64,000 nt of DNA from JACVCJ01 sp052437175 (lineage in GTDB: Bacteria > Bacteroidota > Bacteroidia > CAIKAF01): assembly GCA_052437175.1 (NCBI GenBank), contig JBQVOK010000003.1, forward strand, positions 487,980 to 551,979, in the 5' to 3' direction. The position numbers and the translations under genes are program-made. The stretch's first letter is position 1. Every line of letters begins with the position of its first letter. Shown here piece after piece: positions 9,494-19,027 of this stretch. Under the pieces are notes generated by a model. The model made no database searches and was not told the origin of the DNA. It saw nothing but the letters and a program-made list of their open reading frames with translations.

Positions 9494-10171
9494 CTACGCT
9501 TTGGATTTGCGTTCCAGAACTTCGTCGATCATGCCGTACTCTTTGGCTTCGGCAGCTTTCATCCAGAAATCGCGGTCGCTGTCACGCCATACCTCATCAT
9601 AGGTTTTGCCGCTGTGATTGGCAATGATGGTGTACAGTTCCTTTTTCAGTTTCTGGATCTCACGTGCGGTGATCTCGATATCGGAAGCCTGACCCTGTGC
9701 GCCGCCCAGGGGCTGGTGGATCATGATACGGGCATGCGGCAGGGCCGAGCGTTTGCCTGCGGCGCCGGAGCACAGCAGTACAGCGCCCATACTGGCAGCC
9801 AGACCTACGCAAATAGTAGCTACATCGCAGTTGATGTACTGCATGGTGTCGTAAATACCCAGACCGGCATAAACCGAACCTCCCGGAGAGTTCATATAGA
9901 TCTGGATATCCTTGGTGGAATCGGCACTCTCAAGGAACAGCATCTGCGCCTGGATAATGTTGGCTATATAGTCATCAATGGGCGTACCAAGAAAAATGAT
10001 ACGGTCCATCATCAGGCGCGAAAATACGTCTACCTCACGGAAAGGCATCGGGCGTTCTTCAATTACCGTGCGAGTCATATCCTCTACCGTAGACATGTAT
10101 TTCTCCAGGTGCATGCTGTTGAAACCATGATGTTTTACGGCATACTTTTTAAATTCATCTGCTGGAAACAT
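9494..10171 (-). CDS. clpP: ATP-dependent Clp protease proteolytic subunit ClpP
   Basis: 225 aa. This serine protease forms the 14-mer chamber used with ClpX. The catalytic triad is visible: Ser127 in GLAASMGAVLL, His152 in ARIMIHQPLGG, and an Asp (most likely Asp201) in DSDRDFWM. The MNSPGGSV oxyanion region lies at 93-100. The N-terminus is about 30 residues longer than in E. coli ClpP, which is usual in Bacteroidota. It sits between tig and clpX on the minus strand. Confidence 0.97.
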   Translation of the reverse strand: MFPADEFKKYAVKHHGFNSMHLEKYMSTVEDMTRTVIEERPMPFREVDVFSRLMMDRIIFLGTPIDDYIANIIQAQMLFLESADSTKDIQIYMNSPGGSVYAGLGIYDTMQYINCDVATICVGLAASMGAVLLCSGAAGKRSALPHARIMIHQPLGGAQGQASDIEITAREIQKLKKELYTIIANHSGKTYDEVWRDSDRDFWMKAAEAKEYGMIDEVLERKSKA

Positions 10172-10268
10172 AATTAATCTGTATTTTATTTATGGAGTGA
10201 AGATATAAAGGAAATCGGAAATACGGGAGTACCGTTTCGACAAAAAAGGTCTCCGGGCTGCCGAACAT

Positions 10269-10297
10269 GAAAAAACCCCCGTATTTCTGCGGGGGGC
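10269..10297 (-). terminator. Intrinsic terminator of tig
   Basis: CCCCC/GGGGG stem (10276-10280 with 10291-10295) enclosing a 10-nt loop, followed on the minus strand by a T-run (A-run 10270-10275 on plus). Confidence 0.8.
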
Positions 10298-10328
10298 TGT
10301 ATGTTTACGTAAAATCTTTAACGTGGAA

Positions 10329-11678
10329 TTAACCGTTGTTTTCCAGTTTAAAGAAGTCCTTATAGTCGATCTTTTCGGGCTGGGTGCTTACCAGGCCTTT
10401 CAGGTGGTACAGTACTTTCTCTTCGGCGATGGAAGCGGCGATACGCTCGCGTTCCTGCTGGTTTTCCAGTACGTTGTGGGCAATGGCGTGGATGCGCTCC
10501 TGATCGTCGAGCGGCATGCCCATTTCGGCCAGGCGGTTGCGTACCATGGCTTCGGCACGGTCGTGAATATCCTGCTCGGTCACTTTCAGGTCGTTGGCAT
10601 CCGAAATTTTCTTACGGATAATTTCCCAGCGGATCACATCGCGTGAGTTCTCGAAGTCTGCAGCGATCTCCTCGGCACTTTTCTTACCGTCTTCCTTGAT
10701 CAGCATCCAGCGTTTCAGGAAGGCTTCGGGGATCTCGAATGTGTGCGTTTCCAGTATTTTGGCGCGGATATCGTTCAGCAGGCGGAAATCGGCTTCGGTC
10801 TGGGCATCGCGTTTCAGGATGTTCGACAGTTCTGTGCGGAATTCCTCTTCGCTGTTCACGCGGCCGGCACCGAAGAGTGCATCGAAGAACTCCTGGTTCA
10901 GATCGGCCTGTTCCATACGGTTGGCTTTTTCCACGCGGAAGCGCATAGACGCGTTCTTTTCAGCCAGTTCTTCCTTCTTCATACCCAGGTAGATCTCGGC
11001 TGTGGTATCGTCTTTATAGGCTTCGAGGGGCGTAATAGCGATCACGTCGCCGGCTTTGGCGCCGATCAGCTTTTGTTTGGCCTCTTCGGTATTGATACGG
11101 TTATGGAAAATATAGGTCTGTTTCGAAAAGCCGCCTTCCACGGGATTACCGTTCTCATCGGCCTCGAAAAACTCGCCCATTACCATGTCTCCGTCCTCCA
11201 CGCTGTCGGCCTCTACATTCTTGCCCATACGGCGGCGTTGCCCGTCGATGTTCTCATTCAGGGTGTCCTGGTCGATGTCGATCTCGTAGTAGCGGAATTT
11301 TTCTTTGGGAATTTCCAGGTTGATCTCCGGCAGGATGCCCAGTTCGTAGATCACTTCGTATTCTTTACCGAAATCGAAGTCGAGGGCCGGACTTTCCTCT
11401 GCCAGGATGGGATCTCCCAGGAAATCGATCTTGTTGTCCTGGATATATTGGTACAGGTTGTTTACGGCAATTTTACCCACTTCGTCGGCGATGGCGGATT
11501 TACCGTACATCTTTTTTACGAGTCCGGCAGGTACGTTACCCTGGCGGAAGCCGGGCATATTTACGTTTTTACGCAGCTTTTTCAGCTGTTCTTCCACGCG
11601 GCCGGTATAGTCGTCGGGAGTAATGTTTATTTTGATCCTGCTGTGTAAATCGTTGAGTTTTTCCTGTGCAATATTCAT
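10329..11678 (-). CDS. tig: Trigger factor (ribosome-associated chaperone)
   Basis: 449 aa. The N-terminal ribosome-binding domain carries the signature MPGFRQGNVPAGLVKKMYG (GFRxGxxP loop that docks on ribosomal protein L23). It is followed by a degenerate FKBP-like PPIase region and a long alpha-helical C-terminal substrate cradle (about residues 260-449, Arg/Glu/Lys-rich helices). It binds nascent chains on the ribosome and is functionally linked to ClpP and ClpX encoded downstream. Length and domain order are normal. A TATCTTTG -7 element lies 36 bp before the start and a terminator follows the gene. Confidence 0.94.
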   Translation of the reverse strand: MNIAQEKLNDLHSRIKINITPDDYTGRVEEQLKKLRKNVNMPGFRQGNVPAGLVKKMYGKSAIADEVGKIAVNNLYQYIQDNKIDFLGDPILAEESPALDFDFGKEYEVIYELGILPEINLEIPKEKFRYYEIDIDQDTLNENIDGQRRRMGKNVEADSVEDGDMVMGEFFEADENGNPVEGGFSKQTYIFHNRINTEEAKQKLIGAKAGDVIAITPLEAYKDDTTAEIYLGMKKEELAEKNASMRFRVEKANRMEQADLNQEFFDALFGAGRVNSEEEFRTELSNILKRDAQTEADFRLLNDIRAKILETHTFEIPEAFLKRWMLIKEDGKKSAEEIAADFENSRDVIRWEIIRKKISDANDLKVTEQDIHDRAEAMVRNRLAEMGMPLDDQERIHAIAHNVLENQQERERIAASIAEEKVLYHLKGLVSTQPEKIDYKDFFKLENNG

Positions 11679-11713
11679 GCGTAATGGTATTTATATCTTG
11701 ATAAAAACGGGTG

Positions 11714-11721
11714 CAAAGATA
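11714..11721 (-). promoter_or_regulatory. Probable -7 element of tig promoter
   Basis: TATCTTTG on the minus strand, 35 nt upstream of the tig start codon. No clear -33 element. Confidence 0.5.
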
Positions 11722-11783
11722 CGGGAAGGTTTCGAACTTCTGAAAATTTTTTCCCTGTGGCCTGCCGGACTGAATAAAAGTGC

Positions 11784-11791
11784 TACATTTG
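11784..11791 (+). promoter_or_regulatory. Probable -7 element of the tRNA-Leu promoter
   Basis: TACATTTG, 27 nt before the mature 5' end of the tRNA. The -33 element is not obvious. Confidence 0.5.
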
Positions 11792-11818
11792 CACCCCAAT
11801 TCATCCTCAGGATGTCCT

Positions 11819-11900
11819 GCGGGCGTGGTGAAATTGGTAGACATACCAGACTTAGGATCTGGCGCCGCAAGGCATGGGGGTTCGAGTCCCTCCGCCCGCA
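11819..11900 (+). tRNA. tRNA-Leu (anticodon UAG)
   Basis: 82 nt. The acceptor stem GCGGGCG (11819-11825) pairs with CGCCCGC (11893-11899), and A11900 is the discriminator. The D-loop contains TGGTAGA. The anticodon stem CCAGA/TCTGG holds the loop CTTAGGA with anticodon TAG. The long variable arm and the T-arm GGTTCGAGTCC are typical of a class II leucine tRNA. CCA is not encoded. It reads CUA codons, and other CUN codons by wobble. Confidence 0.95.
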
Positions 11901-11917
11901 CTGGTAAGTACCATACG

Positions 11918-11946
11918 ATCCCGGAACTTGTTCCGGGATTTTTTTG
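11918..11946 (+). terminator. Intrinsic terminator of tRNA-Leu
   Basis: Perfect 10-bp stem ATCCCGGAAC (11918-11927) with GTTCCGGGAT (11930-11939), 2-nt loop, then seven T. Confidence 0.9.
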
Positions 11947-12032
11947 TGTCCTGAAAGCGCGTTGAATGCATTCAAAAGCGCAGAAGGATACAAAAAAGAG
12001 CCGATACCGGCAGGTATCGGGTGTATGTAATT

Positions 12033-12074
12033 GCAACCCGGCGCAGGAGGGACCACGTAGTAATCCCTCCGCGA
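12033..12074 (+). repeat. 42-bp hairpin repeat, copy 1
   Basis: Begins GCAACCCGGCGCAGGAGGGA and ends TAATCCCTCCGCGA. Internal arms GGAGGGA and TCCCTCC can fold into a hairpin with an 11-nt loop. Copies 2 and 3 differ at one or two bases only. Confidence 0.85.
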
Positions 12075-12095
12075 TTACAACTGTAAAGTTTATCG

Positions 12096-12186
12096 GTATC
12101 GGTTTAGAAATGCTCTTCCCGTATCAGAATGCTTTTCCTGCAATGCAACCCGTCGCAGGAGGGACCACGCAGTAATCCCTCCGCGA
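12096..12186 (+). repeat. 91-bp direct repeat containing hairpin copy 2
   Basis: Starts GTATCGGTTTAGAAATGC and ends with the 42-bp hairpin unit (12145-12186). It matches 12197-12287 with three mismatches. Confidence 0.88.
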
Positions 12187-12196
12187 TCATAACTGG

Positions 12197-12287
12197 GTAT
12201 CGGTTTAGAAATGCTCTTCCCGTATCAGAATGCTGTTCCTGCAACGCAACCCGGCGCAGGAGGGACCACGCAGTAATCCCTCCGCGA
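12197..12287 (+). repeat. 91-bp direct repeat containing hairpin copy 3
   Basis: Second copy of the 91-bp unit, offset by 101 bp. The hairpin part is 12246-12287. The tandem layout suggests amplification of a REP-like intergenic element. Confidence 0.88.
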
Positions 12288-12321
12288 AAGGCTGATAGCT
12301 CACAGCTTGTAGCTAATAACT

Positions 12322-12352
12322 GCAAAAAAGCCACTCCTTTCCGGAGCGGCTT
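12322..12352 (-). terminator. Terminator of the tetR-tolC-RND operon
   Basis: Stem 12328-12337 with 12343-12352 (10 bp, one mismatch). Read on the minus strand it ends in a six-T run (12324-12329). It lies 46 bp after the RND stop codon. Confidence 0.75.
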
Positions 12353-12397
12353 CTCTAAATATGGAACAGCCAAAGGCCTGCACGATACGTAAGGCTA

Positions 12398-15300
12398 TCA
12401 GCTTTTAGCTATTTGCTTTTTTCCGGTCCATTTATGCACCCGTGCATTTACCTTATCGTTGATCAGGTACATGGCCGGTACGGCCACCAGGGTAAGGAAG
12501 GTGGCAAAGGTAAGTCCGAAGATCACCGTCCAGGACATGGGGCCCCAGAACAGGGCATTGTCGCCGCCCATATAAATATCGGGGTTGCCGTTGTTCAGCA
12601 GGCCTACGAAGTCGATGTTGAGGCCGATGGCCAGCGGGACAAGGCCAAGAACCGTAGTGATGGCCGTAAGCAGTACGGGGCGCAGACGGGTGGCACCGGC
12701 ATCCACGATCGATTGCATCAGATCGCTTATCGGCAGCGGATCGTTCTTGCCGAGGCCCAGTTCTTCGCGTTTGCGTTCGCGCAGCACATTGGTATAATCG
12801 ATGAGTACGATGGCATTGTTTACTACCACCCCGGCCAGCGAAATGATACCGATACCGCACATCAGAACCACAAAGTCCATACGGAAGAGGAACAGGCCCA
12901 GGAATACCCCGATGGTACTGAAAAGTACCGACGACATAATGATAAGCGGGGCGGTAATGGAGTTGAACTGTGCCACAATGATCAGGAAGATCAGGAACAC
13001 AGCTATGATCAGGGCCATCATAAGAAACTGCGAGGATTTGTCCTGTTCTTCCTGTTCGCCGGAGAACTTATAGGTATAGCCGGCCGGCATTTTGTATCCG
13101 GCCATCAGTTCCTTGTATTCGGCTACGATCTGGTTGGCGTTGTAGCCCTGTTTTACATCCGATGAAATGGTAAGTACACGGTCCATGTCCTTGCGTTTTA
13201 CGGCACCATAGGAGGATGCGTCTTCCATAGTGGCCACTGCATTAATGGGCACCTGTACGATCTGGCCCGAGGTCATATTGCGGAAGGTGATGCGCATGTT
13301 CATGAGCGAGCGTATATCGTAACGGTATTGTTTGGCCAGGCGCAGCTGTATCTCATAATCGTCTTCGCCTTCCTTGAATTTGGATATTTCCTTACCGAAA
13401 AGTGCGGTACGCATGGCCATACCGATCTGCCCGGTGCTTACCCCGTAGCGGCGTGCGGCATCTTTGTTCACATGCAGTATGATCTCAGGTTTACCCGTTT
13501 CCAGGTCCATTTTCAGTTTATCCGGACCGGGAATATTGGAAGCGTTCAGGTATTTCAGGATGTTTTCGGTGGTTTTTACCAGGGTATCGTAATCTTTACC
13601 GGCTACTTCCAGCTGTATGGGCTTACCCACGGGCGGACCGTCACGGTTCTTTTCTACCGTAATGATGGCCTGGGTTTCGCCTTTTACCGACTCACGGATG
13701 TCTTCGAGTATCTTATTGGTACTTACGTCTGAAAAGTCGATGCGGTCTTCATACGCAAGGAACGAAACCGTAATGCGGGCCTTATTGGGCGAGGAGCCCA
13801 TCGCGGGCCCTTCGTTGGGGTCGGCCGTACCTTCGCCCACCTGGGCTACGATGGCCTCTACCACATTTTTATTGGGTTCCACGGCTTTGCGCACCTTGTT
13901 TTCCAGTTTACGGGTAAGGGCATCGGTTTCGGTAATATCGGTTCCCAGGGGTGTTTCTACATATACATTCACGTACAGGGGCTCATTCTCCGGGAAGAAC
14001 AGTACTTTAGGGTTGGAGCCGAAATACACCATCATGGTCACCACCATCAGGAGCAACAGTCCCATGAACAGGAACACCGGTCTTTTCCCTTTGAGGATGA
14101 TCTGCAGGAAGCGGCGGTAGGCATTCTCCACTTTTACCATGGTATGGTACTGGAAACGGTCGGCCAGGGGCTTGATCACAAAGCGGGAAAGCGGGTTGAA
14201 AAAGGCAAAGAACAGCAGCAGGCTGCCCAGCCAGCGGGCTATGAACAGGAACAGTACGCCCAGTACGAATAAAATGCCCGTAATGATCCAGAAACGTTTC
14301 GGAGAACCGCTGCGCTGCCCTTCGGATTCCAGTTTGATGAACTGTGCCGTAAGTACGGGATTCACTACCAGTCCAACAAAAAGGGAGGCGCCCAGGGTCA
14401 TGATGAGGGTAAGGGGCAGGAATTTCATAAATTCGCCCATCAGATCGTTCCAGAACAACAGGGGCAGGAAGGCGGCTATGGTAGTGGCCGTAGACGCAAT
14501 AATGGGCCAGGCTACCTCACCCACACCGTACTTAGAGGCTTTTTCCTTGTCGAGACCTTCGGAATGCAGGCGGTATACGTTCTCTACCACCACAATGCCG
14601 TTGTCTACCAGCATACCCAGGGCCAGGATGAGTGAAAAGAGCACCATCATGTTCAGGGTGGCACCCATCATGCTCAGCAGCAGTATACCCAGGATCATGG
14701 ACACGGGAATGGCCACACCCACGAACAGGGAGTTGCGCATACCCAGGAAGAACAGCAGTACGCCGATCACCAGGATCACCCCGGCAATGATGTTGTTCTC
14801 GAGGGAAACCACCATGGAATTGGTTTGTTTCGACTGGTCGCCGGTAATGACCACACGCAGTCCTTTGGGAAATACGTTGGCCTCGGCCTCGGCAATGACC
14901 CGGCGTACGCCTTTGGCGCCTTCAATGAGGTTTTCGCCCGATTTTTTCTTGATGTCGAGCATGACCACCGGTTTACCGTCGAGGCGGGCATAACTGGTGG
15001 GTTCTACCGGACCGAAACGTACCGTGGCAATATCACGCAGGTATACAATGCGCTGGTTCTCATCTTTTACAATAATATTCTCCAGCTCGACCGGGTCTTT
15101 GGCTTCCCCGTCTATGCGTATCGTACGCCGCGATCCGCCTAACTGGGTGCTGCTGTATATTTCACCGGCCGAAAGCTTGATGTTCTCCCCGGCCACGGCA
15201 TTTTCAATATCCTGGAAGCTGATCTCCATGCTTTCCATTTTGGGCAGGTCTACGCTGATCTCTACTTCTTTTTCTACCAGTCCGCGTATGGCGGCTTCGG

Positions 15301-15851
15301 ATACCTGGGGTATTTTTTCCAGCTCGTCCTGCAGGTATTCGGCATTTTTCTTCAGTTCATCGTAACCGTAATCGCCTACCAGGTTCACCGTCATTACGGG
15401 GAATTCCGAAAAGTCGAGCTCAAAACAGTTGGGATCTTCAGGCAGATCGTTGGGCAGTTCACTCTTGGCCTTGTCTACCTTATCTTTTACATCCTGCAGG
15501 GCTTACCTTGGGATCGATATTACTTTCGAACTCTACAACGATCGTTGAATAATCCTGTATAGACGTTGATGTAAATTTTTTTACATTCTTGAGCGTTTTT
15601 ATTTCTTTCTCGATCGGGCGCGTTACCAGGTCTTCCATTTCGGCGGGTGAGTTGCCGGGATAGGGCGTACCGATGTAAATGGTAGGCTGTTTGATCTCCG
15701 GGAAACTTTCGCGGGGCATATTGATGTAGGAGATCATCCCCATTACCCCGATAATGAACAGCAGTACGTATACGGTTGTTTTATTATCTACGGCAAAACT
15801 CGAGAGGCGAAACTCCTTGAACAGGTTCTTTTTTTCTTTTTCCGTACTCAT
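12398..15851 (-). pseudogene. RND-family (HAE1/AcrB-like) efflux pump, split by a single-base frameshift
   Basis: Reading minus, the N-terminal part (15851-15480, 123 aa) contains the first membrane helix (TTVYVLLFIIGVMGMISYI) and the RND porter start (MPRESFPEIKQP to DPKV), then leaves frame and stops. From about 15500 the correct continuation (VKDKVDKAKSELPNDLP) runs in another frame to 12398, with the remaining porter domains and the membrane helices. Removing one A from minus-strand GGTAAGCCC (one of the two T at 15503-15504 on plus) restores one frame of about 1150 aa, the usual length of an inner-membrane proton-driven pump. This is either a genuine inactivating mutation or a sequencing error; nothing else is decayed. 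The adaptor and TolC genes lie directly upstream in the same operon. Confidence 0.9.
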
Positions 15852-15868
15852 CGCGGTTCTGTTTTAAG

Positions 15869-17011
15869 TTAGGGTTTTGCCGAAAGTGTATCGGTATTGT
15901 TGCGTTGTTCGCGGATAATCACTTTACCACCTACCTCAATGCTTTTAATGCCTTCGGCGATGATCTTTTCCGAACCGCTGAGTCCGCCGGTAACTTCGGT
16001 AAGTCCGTTGCTGCTGCCGCCGGTTTCCACCATTATTTTTTTCACGGTATTGTTTTCTGCCGCAAATACAAAATTACCCTGCGGATCGAACTGGATGATG
16101 TTTGTAGGCAGTACGATGGCATCGGGCTTGGTATAACTGGCTATGGAAATACTGGTAAGCATATTGGCCTTGAGGATATCTCTGTTCTTGGGCATTATGG
16201 GATCTACGATGAGGCTAAAGGTGCGGTTGTTGGGGTCGATGACCTGTCCTACGCTGCGGATCTTACCTTCCAGGTTCTCGTTAAGCGCGGTAAGCAGTAT
16301 GCCTACTTTCTCGCCTTTTTTGAAGCGGCCCACGAATTTCTCGGAAATATCGGCCGTGATCTTGATGCGGTCGTTATTCACCACGCGGCATACCGGAACA
16401 CCGGGCCCGGCCACTTCGCCTTCTTTCAGGAAAAGTTTGTCTACCATACCGGTCACGGGGGCTTTCAGGGTTTGTTTGCCTAACTGGGTACGCAGGGTGT
16501 TCAGGCGTTTTTCCAGGTTTTCTTTCTGGTTCTTGGCCTGCAGGAACTGGATCTCACTGCCGATCTTCTGGTCCCAGAGGTTTTTCTGGCGCTGGTAGCT
16601 GGTTTCGGCTAATTCCAGGGCATTTTCTACTTCTTCTATATTTTTGGCGATCAGGTCTCCGTCCAGCACGGCCAGGGCTTGTCCCTTACTTACCATATCG
16701 CCTTCTTTCACCTGTATTTTCAGGATCTTGCCGCCGCTTTCCGAGCTCAGGTTCATGTTCTCTTCCGACTCTACCACGCCCTGGAAATTATCTGTAACCG
16801 TAAATGGGATCTTGCCGGGCACGATCACGGCCACTTCCACGGCTTCCTGTACCGTGGTATCGGTTGCTCCGACCTGTATTTCCAGTTCCGCAATACGTTT
16901 TTCAATATCGCGTTTCTGCGTTTTCAGTTCTTCCAGTTCGGCGCGGGGATCTTTAGAGCCGCATGCAGCCACCACAAGGGCTGCCAGTATATAAATGCTT
17001 AACTTTTTCAT
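15869..17011 (-). CDS. Efflux RND transporter periplasmic adaptor subunit (lipoprotein)
   Basis: 380 aa. N-terminal lipoprotein signal with lipobox ending AAC (Cys17), so it is anchored to the membrane. A coiled coil follows (about 24-48), then a split lipoyl/barrel-sandwich hybrid (SGGKILKIQVKEGDMVSKGQALAVLD and APVTGMVDKLFLKEGEVAGPG) flanking a helical hairpin (about 118-180), then beta-barrel and membrane-proximal domains. It links the inner-membrane RND pump to the TolC channel. The genes on both sides encode those partners: the stop is 17 bp from the RND start, and tolC ends 5 bp upstream. Confidence 0.93.
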   Translation of the reverse strand: MKKLSIYILAALVVAACGSKDPRAELEELKTQKRDIEKRIAELEIQVGATDTTVQEAVEVAVIVPGKIPFTVTDNFQGVVESEENMNLSSESGGKILKIQVKEGDMVSKGQALAVLDGDLIAKNIEEVENALELAETSYQRQKNLWDQKIGSEIQFLQAKNQKENLEKRLNTLRTQLGKQTLKAPVTGMVDKLFLKEGEVAGPGVPVCRVVNNDRIKITADISEKFVGRFKKGEKVGILLTALNENLEGKIRSVGQVIDPNNRTFSLIVDPIMPKNRDILKANMLTSISIASYTKPDAIVLPTNIIQFDPQGNFVFAAENNTVKKIMVETGGSSNGLTEVTGGLSGSEKIIAEGIKSIEVGGKVIIREQRNNTDTLSAKP

Positions 17012-17016
17012 GTTCT

Positions 17017-18369
17017 TTATAGTTTGTTGGTGAGTTTATCGTAATCGAGCCGGTTCTGCAGCAGGTTAAAAAGCGTACTGTAATAGGCATTGAGTGCGTT
17101 CAGGTACTGGTTTTCGGAATTGATAAGCTCAAAACTGCCGATGAGACCTTCGCGGAACTTGGTGCGGTTGGTTTCCTGTATCTTCTTTGCCAGGTCTATA
17201 TTACGCTTGTCATTGGCCAGGGTAGACAGGTTGTTCACATATTCGGCCTTTATGTTTTTAAAGGCCATTTTCATGTTTTCTTCCGCTTCGGTCTTCTGTA
17301 TCTTTACTTTTTCAGCCTCAAGTTTTATCTTCTGCTGACTGGACACGCGGCCCCAGGACGAAAAAATGGGTACGTTCAGCGTGGCGCCCAGCAGGGTTCC
17401 GCCCCGGTAATAGGTATTGCCCGGACTGAACAGCACCGCTCGTTTCTTATTATCGTTAAATCCCCCGTACGACCATTGAAAGAAGGCCGAAAGCGAAGGA
17501 AAGGCCTTGGAGAATTCCACCTGGTAATTCTGGCGGTTCACCCGGTACAGGCGGTCGAGCACCTTAATGTCAATATTGCTGGCCGGGTCAAAAATTGTAG
17601 AGGCATCCAGCATATAATCTACCGGTTTTTCCGCATCCAGGCTTTCAAAACTATCGCTGGTATTCAGTAAACTGTCCACCGGGAATCCCATGCTCATTTT
17701 CAGCATATTCAGGGCACTTTCGCGCTGGGTCTTCAGCTTATTGAGCGTGTTCACGGTAATGTCCCTGTTCAGCACCACCTGTTCTACGTCCAGGCCTTCG
17801 CGGAAACCTTCTTTAAAGTACGCTTCGGTTTCAAAAGCCAGCTTATCCAGGTTTTCTACGGTTTTGGTGAGTACCTCCATGTTCTTGTCGATGAAAAGTA
17901 CATTGTAATAGGCCCGGGTCACGTTCTGCTTTATTTTCTGCAGTTCGCTTTCCTGCTGGTTCAGCGAAAGTTCCTTATAGGTTTTGGCGGCCTGTACCCC
18001 GTAAATATAACTTCCGTCCACCACGATCATAGAGGCCGTGAGGTTGGTGGTAACGGTGGTGGGTGGTGTGGCCTGCAACTGAATGAAGTTGCCGGATGAA
18101 GGGTTGGTAAAATCGGGCAGGAGGAATACCTGGGGTTCAATGTTCCAGTTATAGTTCAGCGTACCGTTCACCTGGGGCAGTCCGGCGCTTACATACTGCA
18201 TGTATTGCTTGCGCGAGATCTCATAGTTCTTCAGGGCCAGCTGCGCGGCGTAATTGTGCTGTGCGGCATATTCCACGGCCTGTTTCAGGGTAAAGGTCCG
18301 GGTGCTGTCGCCCGCCCGGGCAAGGGACGGTAACAACAGCAGCATCAATAGAAGTAGTCGGGGATTCAT
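17017..18369 (-). CDS. TolC-family outer-membrane efflux protein
   Basis: 450 aa with a signal peptide (LLLLMLLLLPSLARA). Two repeated long-helix regions (about 25-230 and 250-450) typical of outer-membrane efflux channels are visible, including LKQAVEYAAQHNYAAQLALKNYEISRK-type helices at the start and the ENQYLNALNAYYSTLFNLL segment near the C-terminus. It forms the exit duct of the tripartite pump with the adaptor and RND proteins encoded next to it. It begins 9 bp after tetR on the same strand. Confidence 0.92.
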   Translation of the reverse strand: MNPRLLLLMLLLLPSLARAGDSTRTFTLKQAVEYAAQHNYAAQLALKNYEISRKQYMQYVSAGLPQVNGTLNYNWNIEPQVFLLPDFTNPSSGNFIQLQATPPTTVTTNLTASMIVVDGSYIYGVQAAKTYKELSLNQQESELQKIKQNVTRAYYNVLFIDKNMEVLTKTVENLDKLAFETEAYFKEGFREGLDVEQVVLNRDITVNTLNKLKTQRESALNMLKMSMGFPVDSLLNTSDSFESLDAEKPVDYMLDASTIFDPASNIDIKVLDRLYRVNRQNYQVEFSKAFPSLSAFFQWSYGGFNDNKKRAVLFSPGNTYYRGGTLLGATLNVPIFSSWGRVSSQQKIKLEAEKVKIQKTEAEENMKMAFKNIKAEYVNNLSTLANDKRNIDLAKKIQETNRTKFREGLIGSFELINSENQYLNALNAYYSTLFNLLQNRLDYDKLTNKL

Positions 18370-18378
18370 ATATGATTT

Positions 18379-19026
18379 TTAGTTGTTTCGGAATTCTTTT
18401 TTCAGCAGTTTTTCCATCACTTTACGGCCGTTGTCGTTGGTGATGGCACAGAGGTGGTAGGTAATATATTCCCGGAAAAGGTCCACGTGGTTAAACACAG
18501 GCTTGTGGTTATCGATCATGTGAAAGAGCGAAAGTTCGAACACAGAATAAAACTCGGCCACCATGGGTACATTCAGGTCTTTGCGGTACAGGCCTTCGGC
18601 AATGCCGCGGCGCAGGTTGGCTTCCACGAAGCTGCGCACAAATTCTTTGGAATGCTGCTGCATACGCTGCCACAGGTTCCCGTAGTATTTCTGTATATCG
18701 TGAATGGCCGCAGGGTGTATGCGGGTATAGTCGCGGATCACCAGGGTTACGGCCGTATAATATTCTTCTATGGCATCCGAGGCTTCGGTAGCGCCGATCT
18801 TCAGTTCACAGATATGCCCGTCCAGGAAGCCGTTCAGCAGTTCGTTCACCAGGGTTTCCTTATCGGCATAATAAAGGTACAGGGTCTTTTTAGATACGCC
18901 GGCCTGGGCCGCGATCTCGTCCATGGTAACCGTTTTGATGCCCATACGCATGAACAGCTGCAGGGCTTTTTCAGCGATATATTCCTTTTTTTCCACCGGT
19001 TCAAAAGTAAAAAGCTTTTTTGGCAT
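18379..19026 (-). CDS. TetR/AcrR family transcriptional regulator
   Basis: 215 aa. The N-terminal helix-turn-helix is clear: GIKTVTMDEIAAQAGVSKKTLYLYYADKETLV (about residues 33-65). The rest is the all-helical ligand-binding and dimerisation domain. As first gene of the efflux operon it most likely represses itself and the pump and is released by a pump substrate. A 9-bp inverted repeat abuts its start codon and is the obvious operator candidate. Confidence 0.93.
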   Translation of the reverse strand: MPKKLFTFEPVEKKEYIAEKALQLFMRMGIKTVTMDEIAAQAGVSKKTLYLYYADKETLVNELLNGFLDGHICELKIGATEASDAIEEYYTAVTLVIRDYTRIHPAAIHDIQKYYGNLWQRMQQHSKEFVRSFVEANLRRGIAEGLYRKDLNVPMVAEFYSVFELSLFHMIDNHKPVFNHVDLFREYITYHLCAITNDNGRKVMEKLLKKEFRNN

Positions 19027-19027
19027 T

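Larger units (their letters stand above)
11950..12327. other. Gene-free repeat-bearing intergenic region
   Basis: No credible coding sequence. Short frames here run through repeat copies on either strand. The region contains three copies of a 42-bp hairpin element, a 91-bp duplication, and an AGCT-rich stretch at about 12290-12320, which is repeated next to the RND stop codon. Confidence 0.7.

Noticed and set aside
12033..12287. CRISPR array
   Set aside because: Only three units, uneven spacing (one duplication of 101 bp), the spacers are themselves repeated, and no cas genes are nearby.
11966..12373. Short frames across the hairpin repeats on both strands
   Set aside because: They consist of repeat sequence, which explains their openness; no coding signal.
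15480..15520. Programmed ribosomal frameshift in the RND gene
   Set aside because: No slippery heptamer or following stem is apparent, and RND pumps are not known to use one; a simple insertion explains the break.
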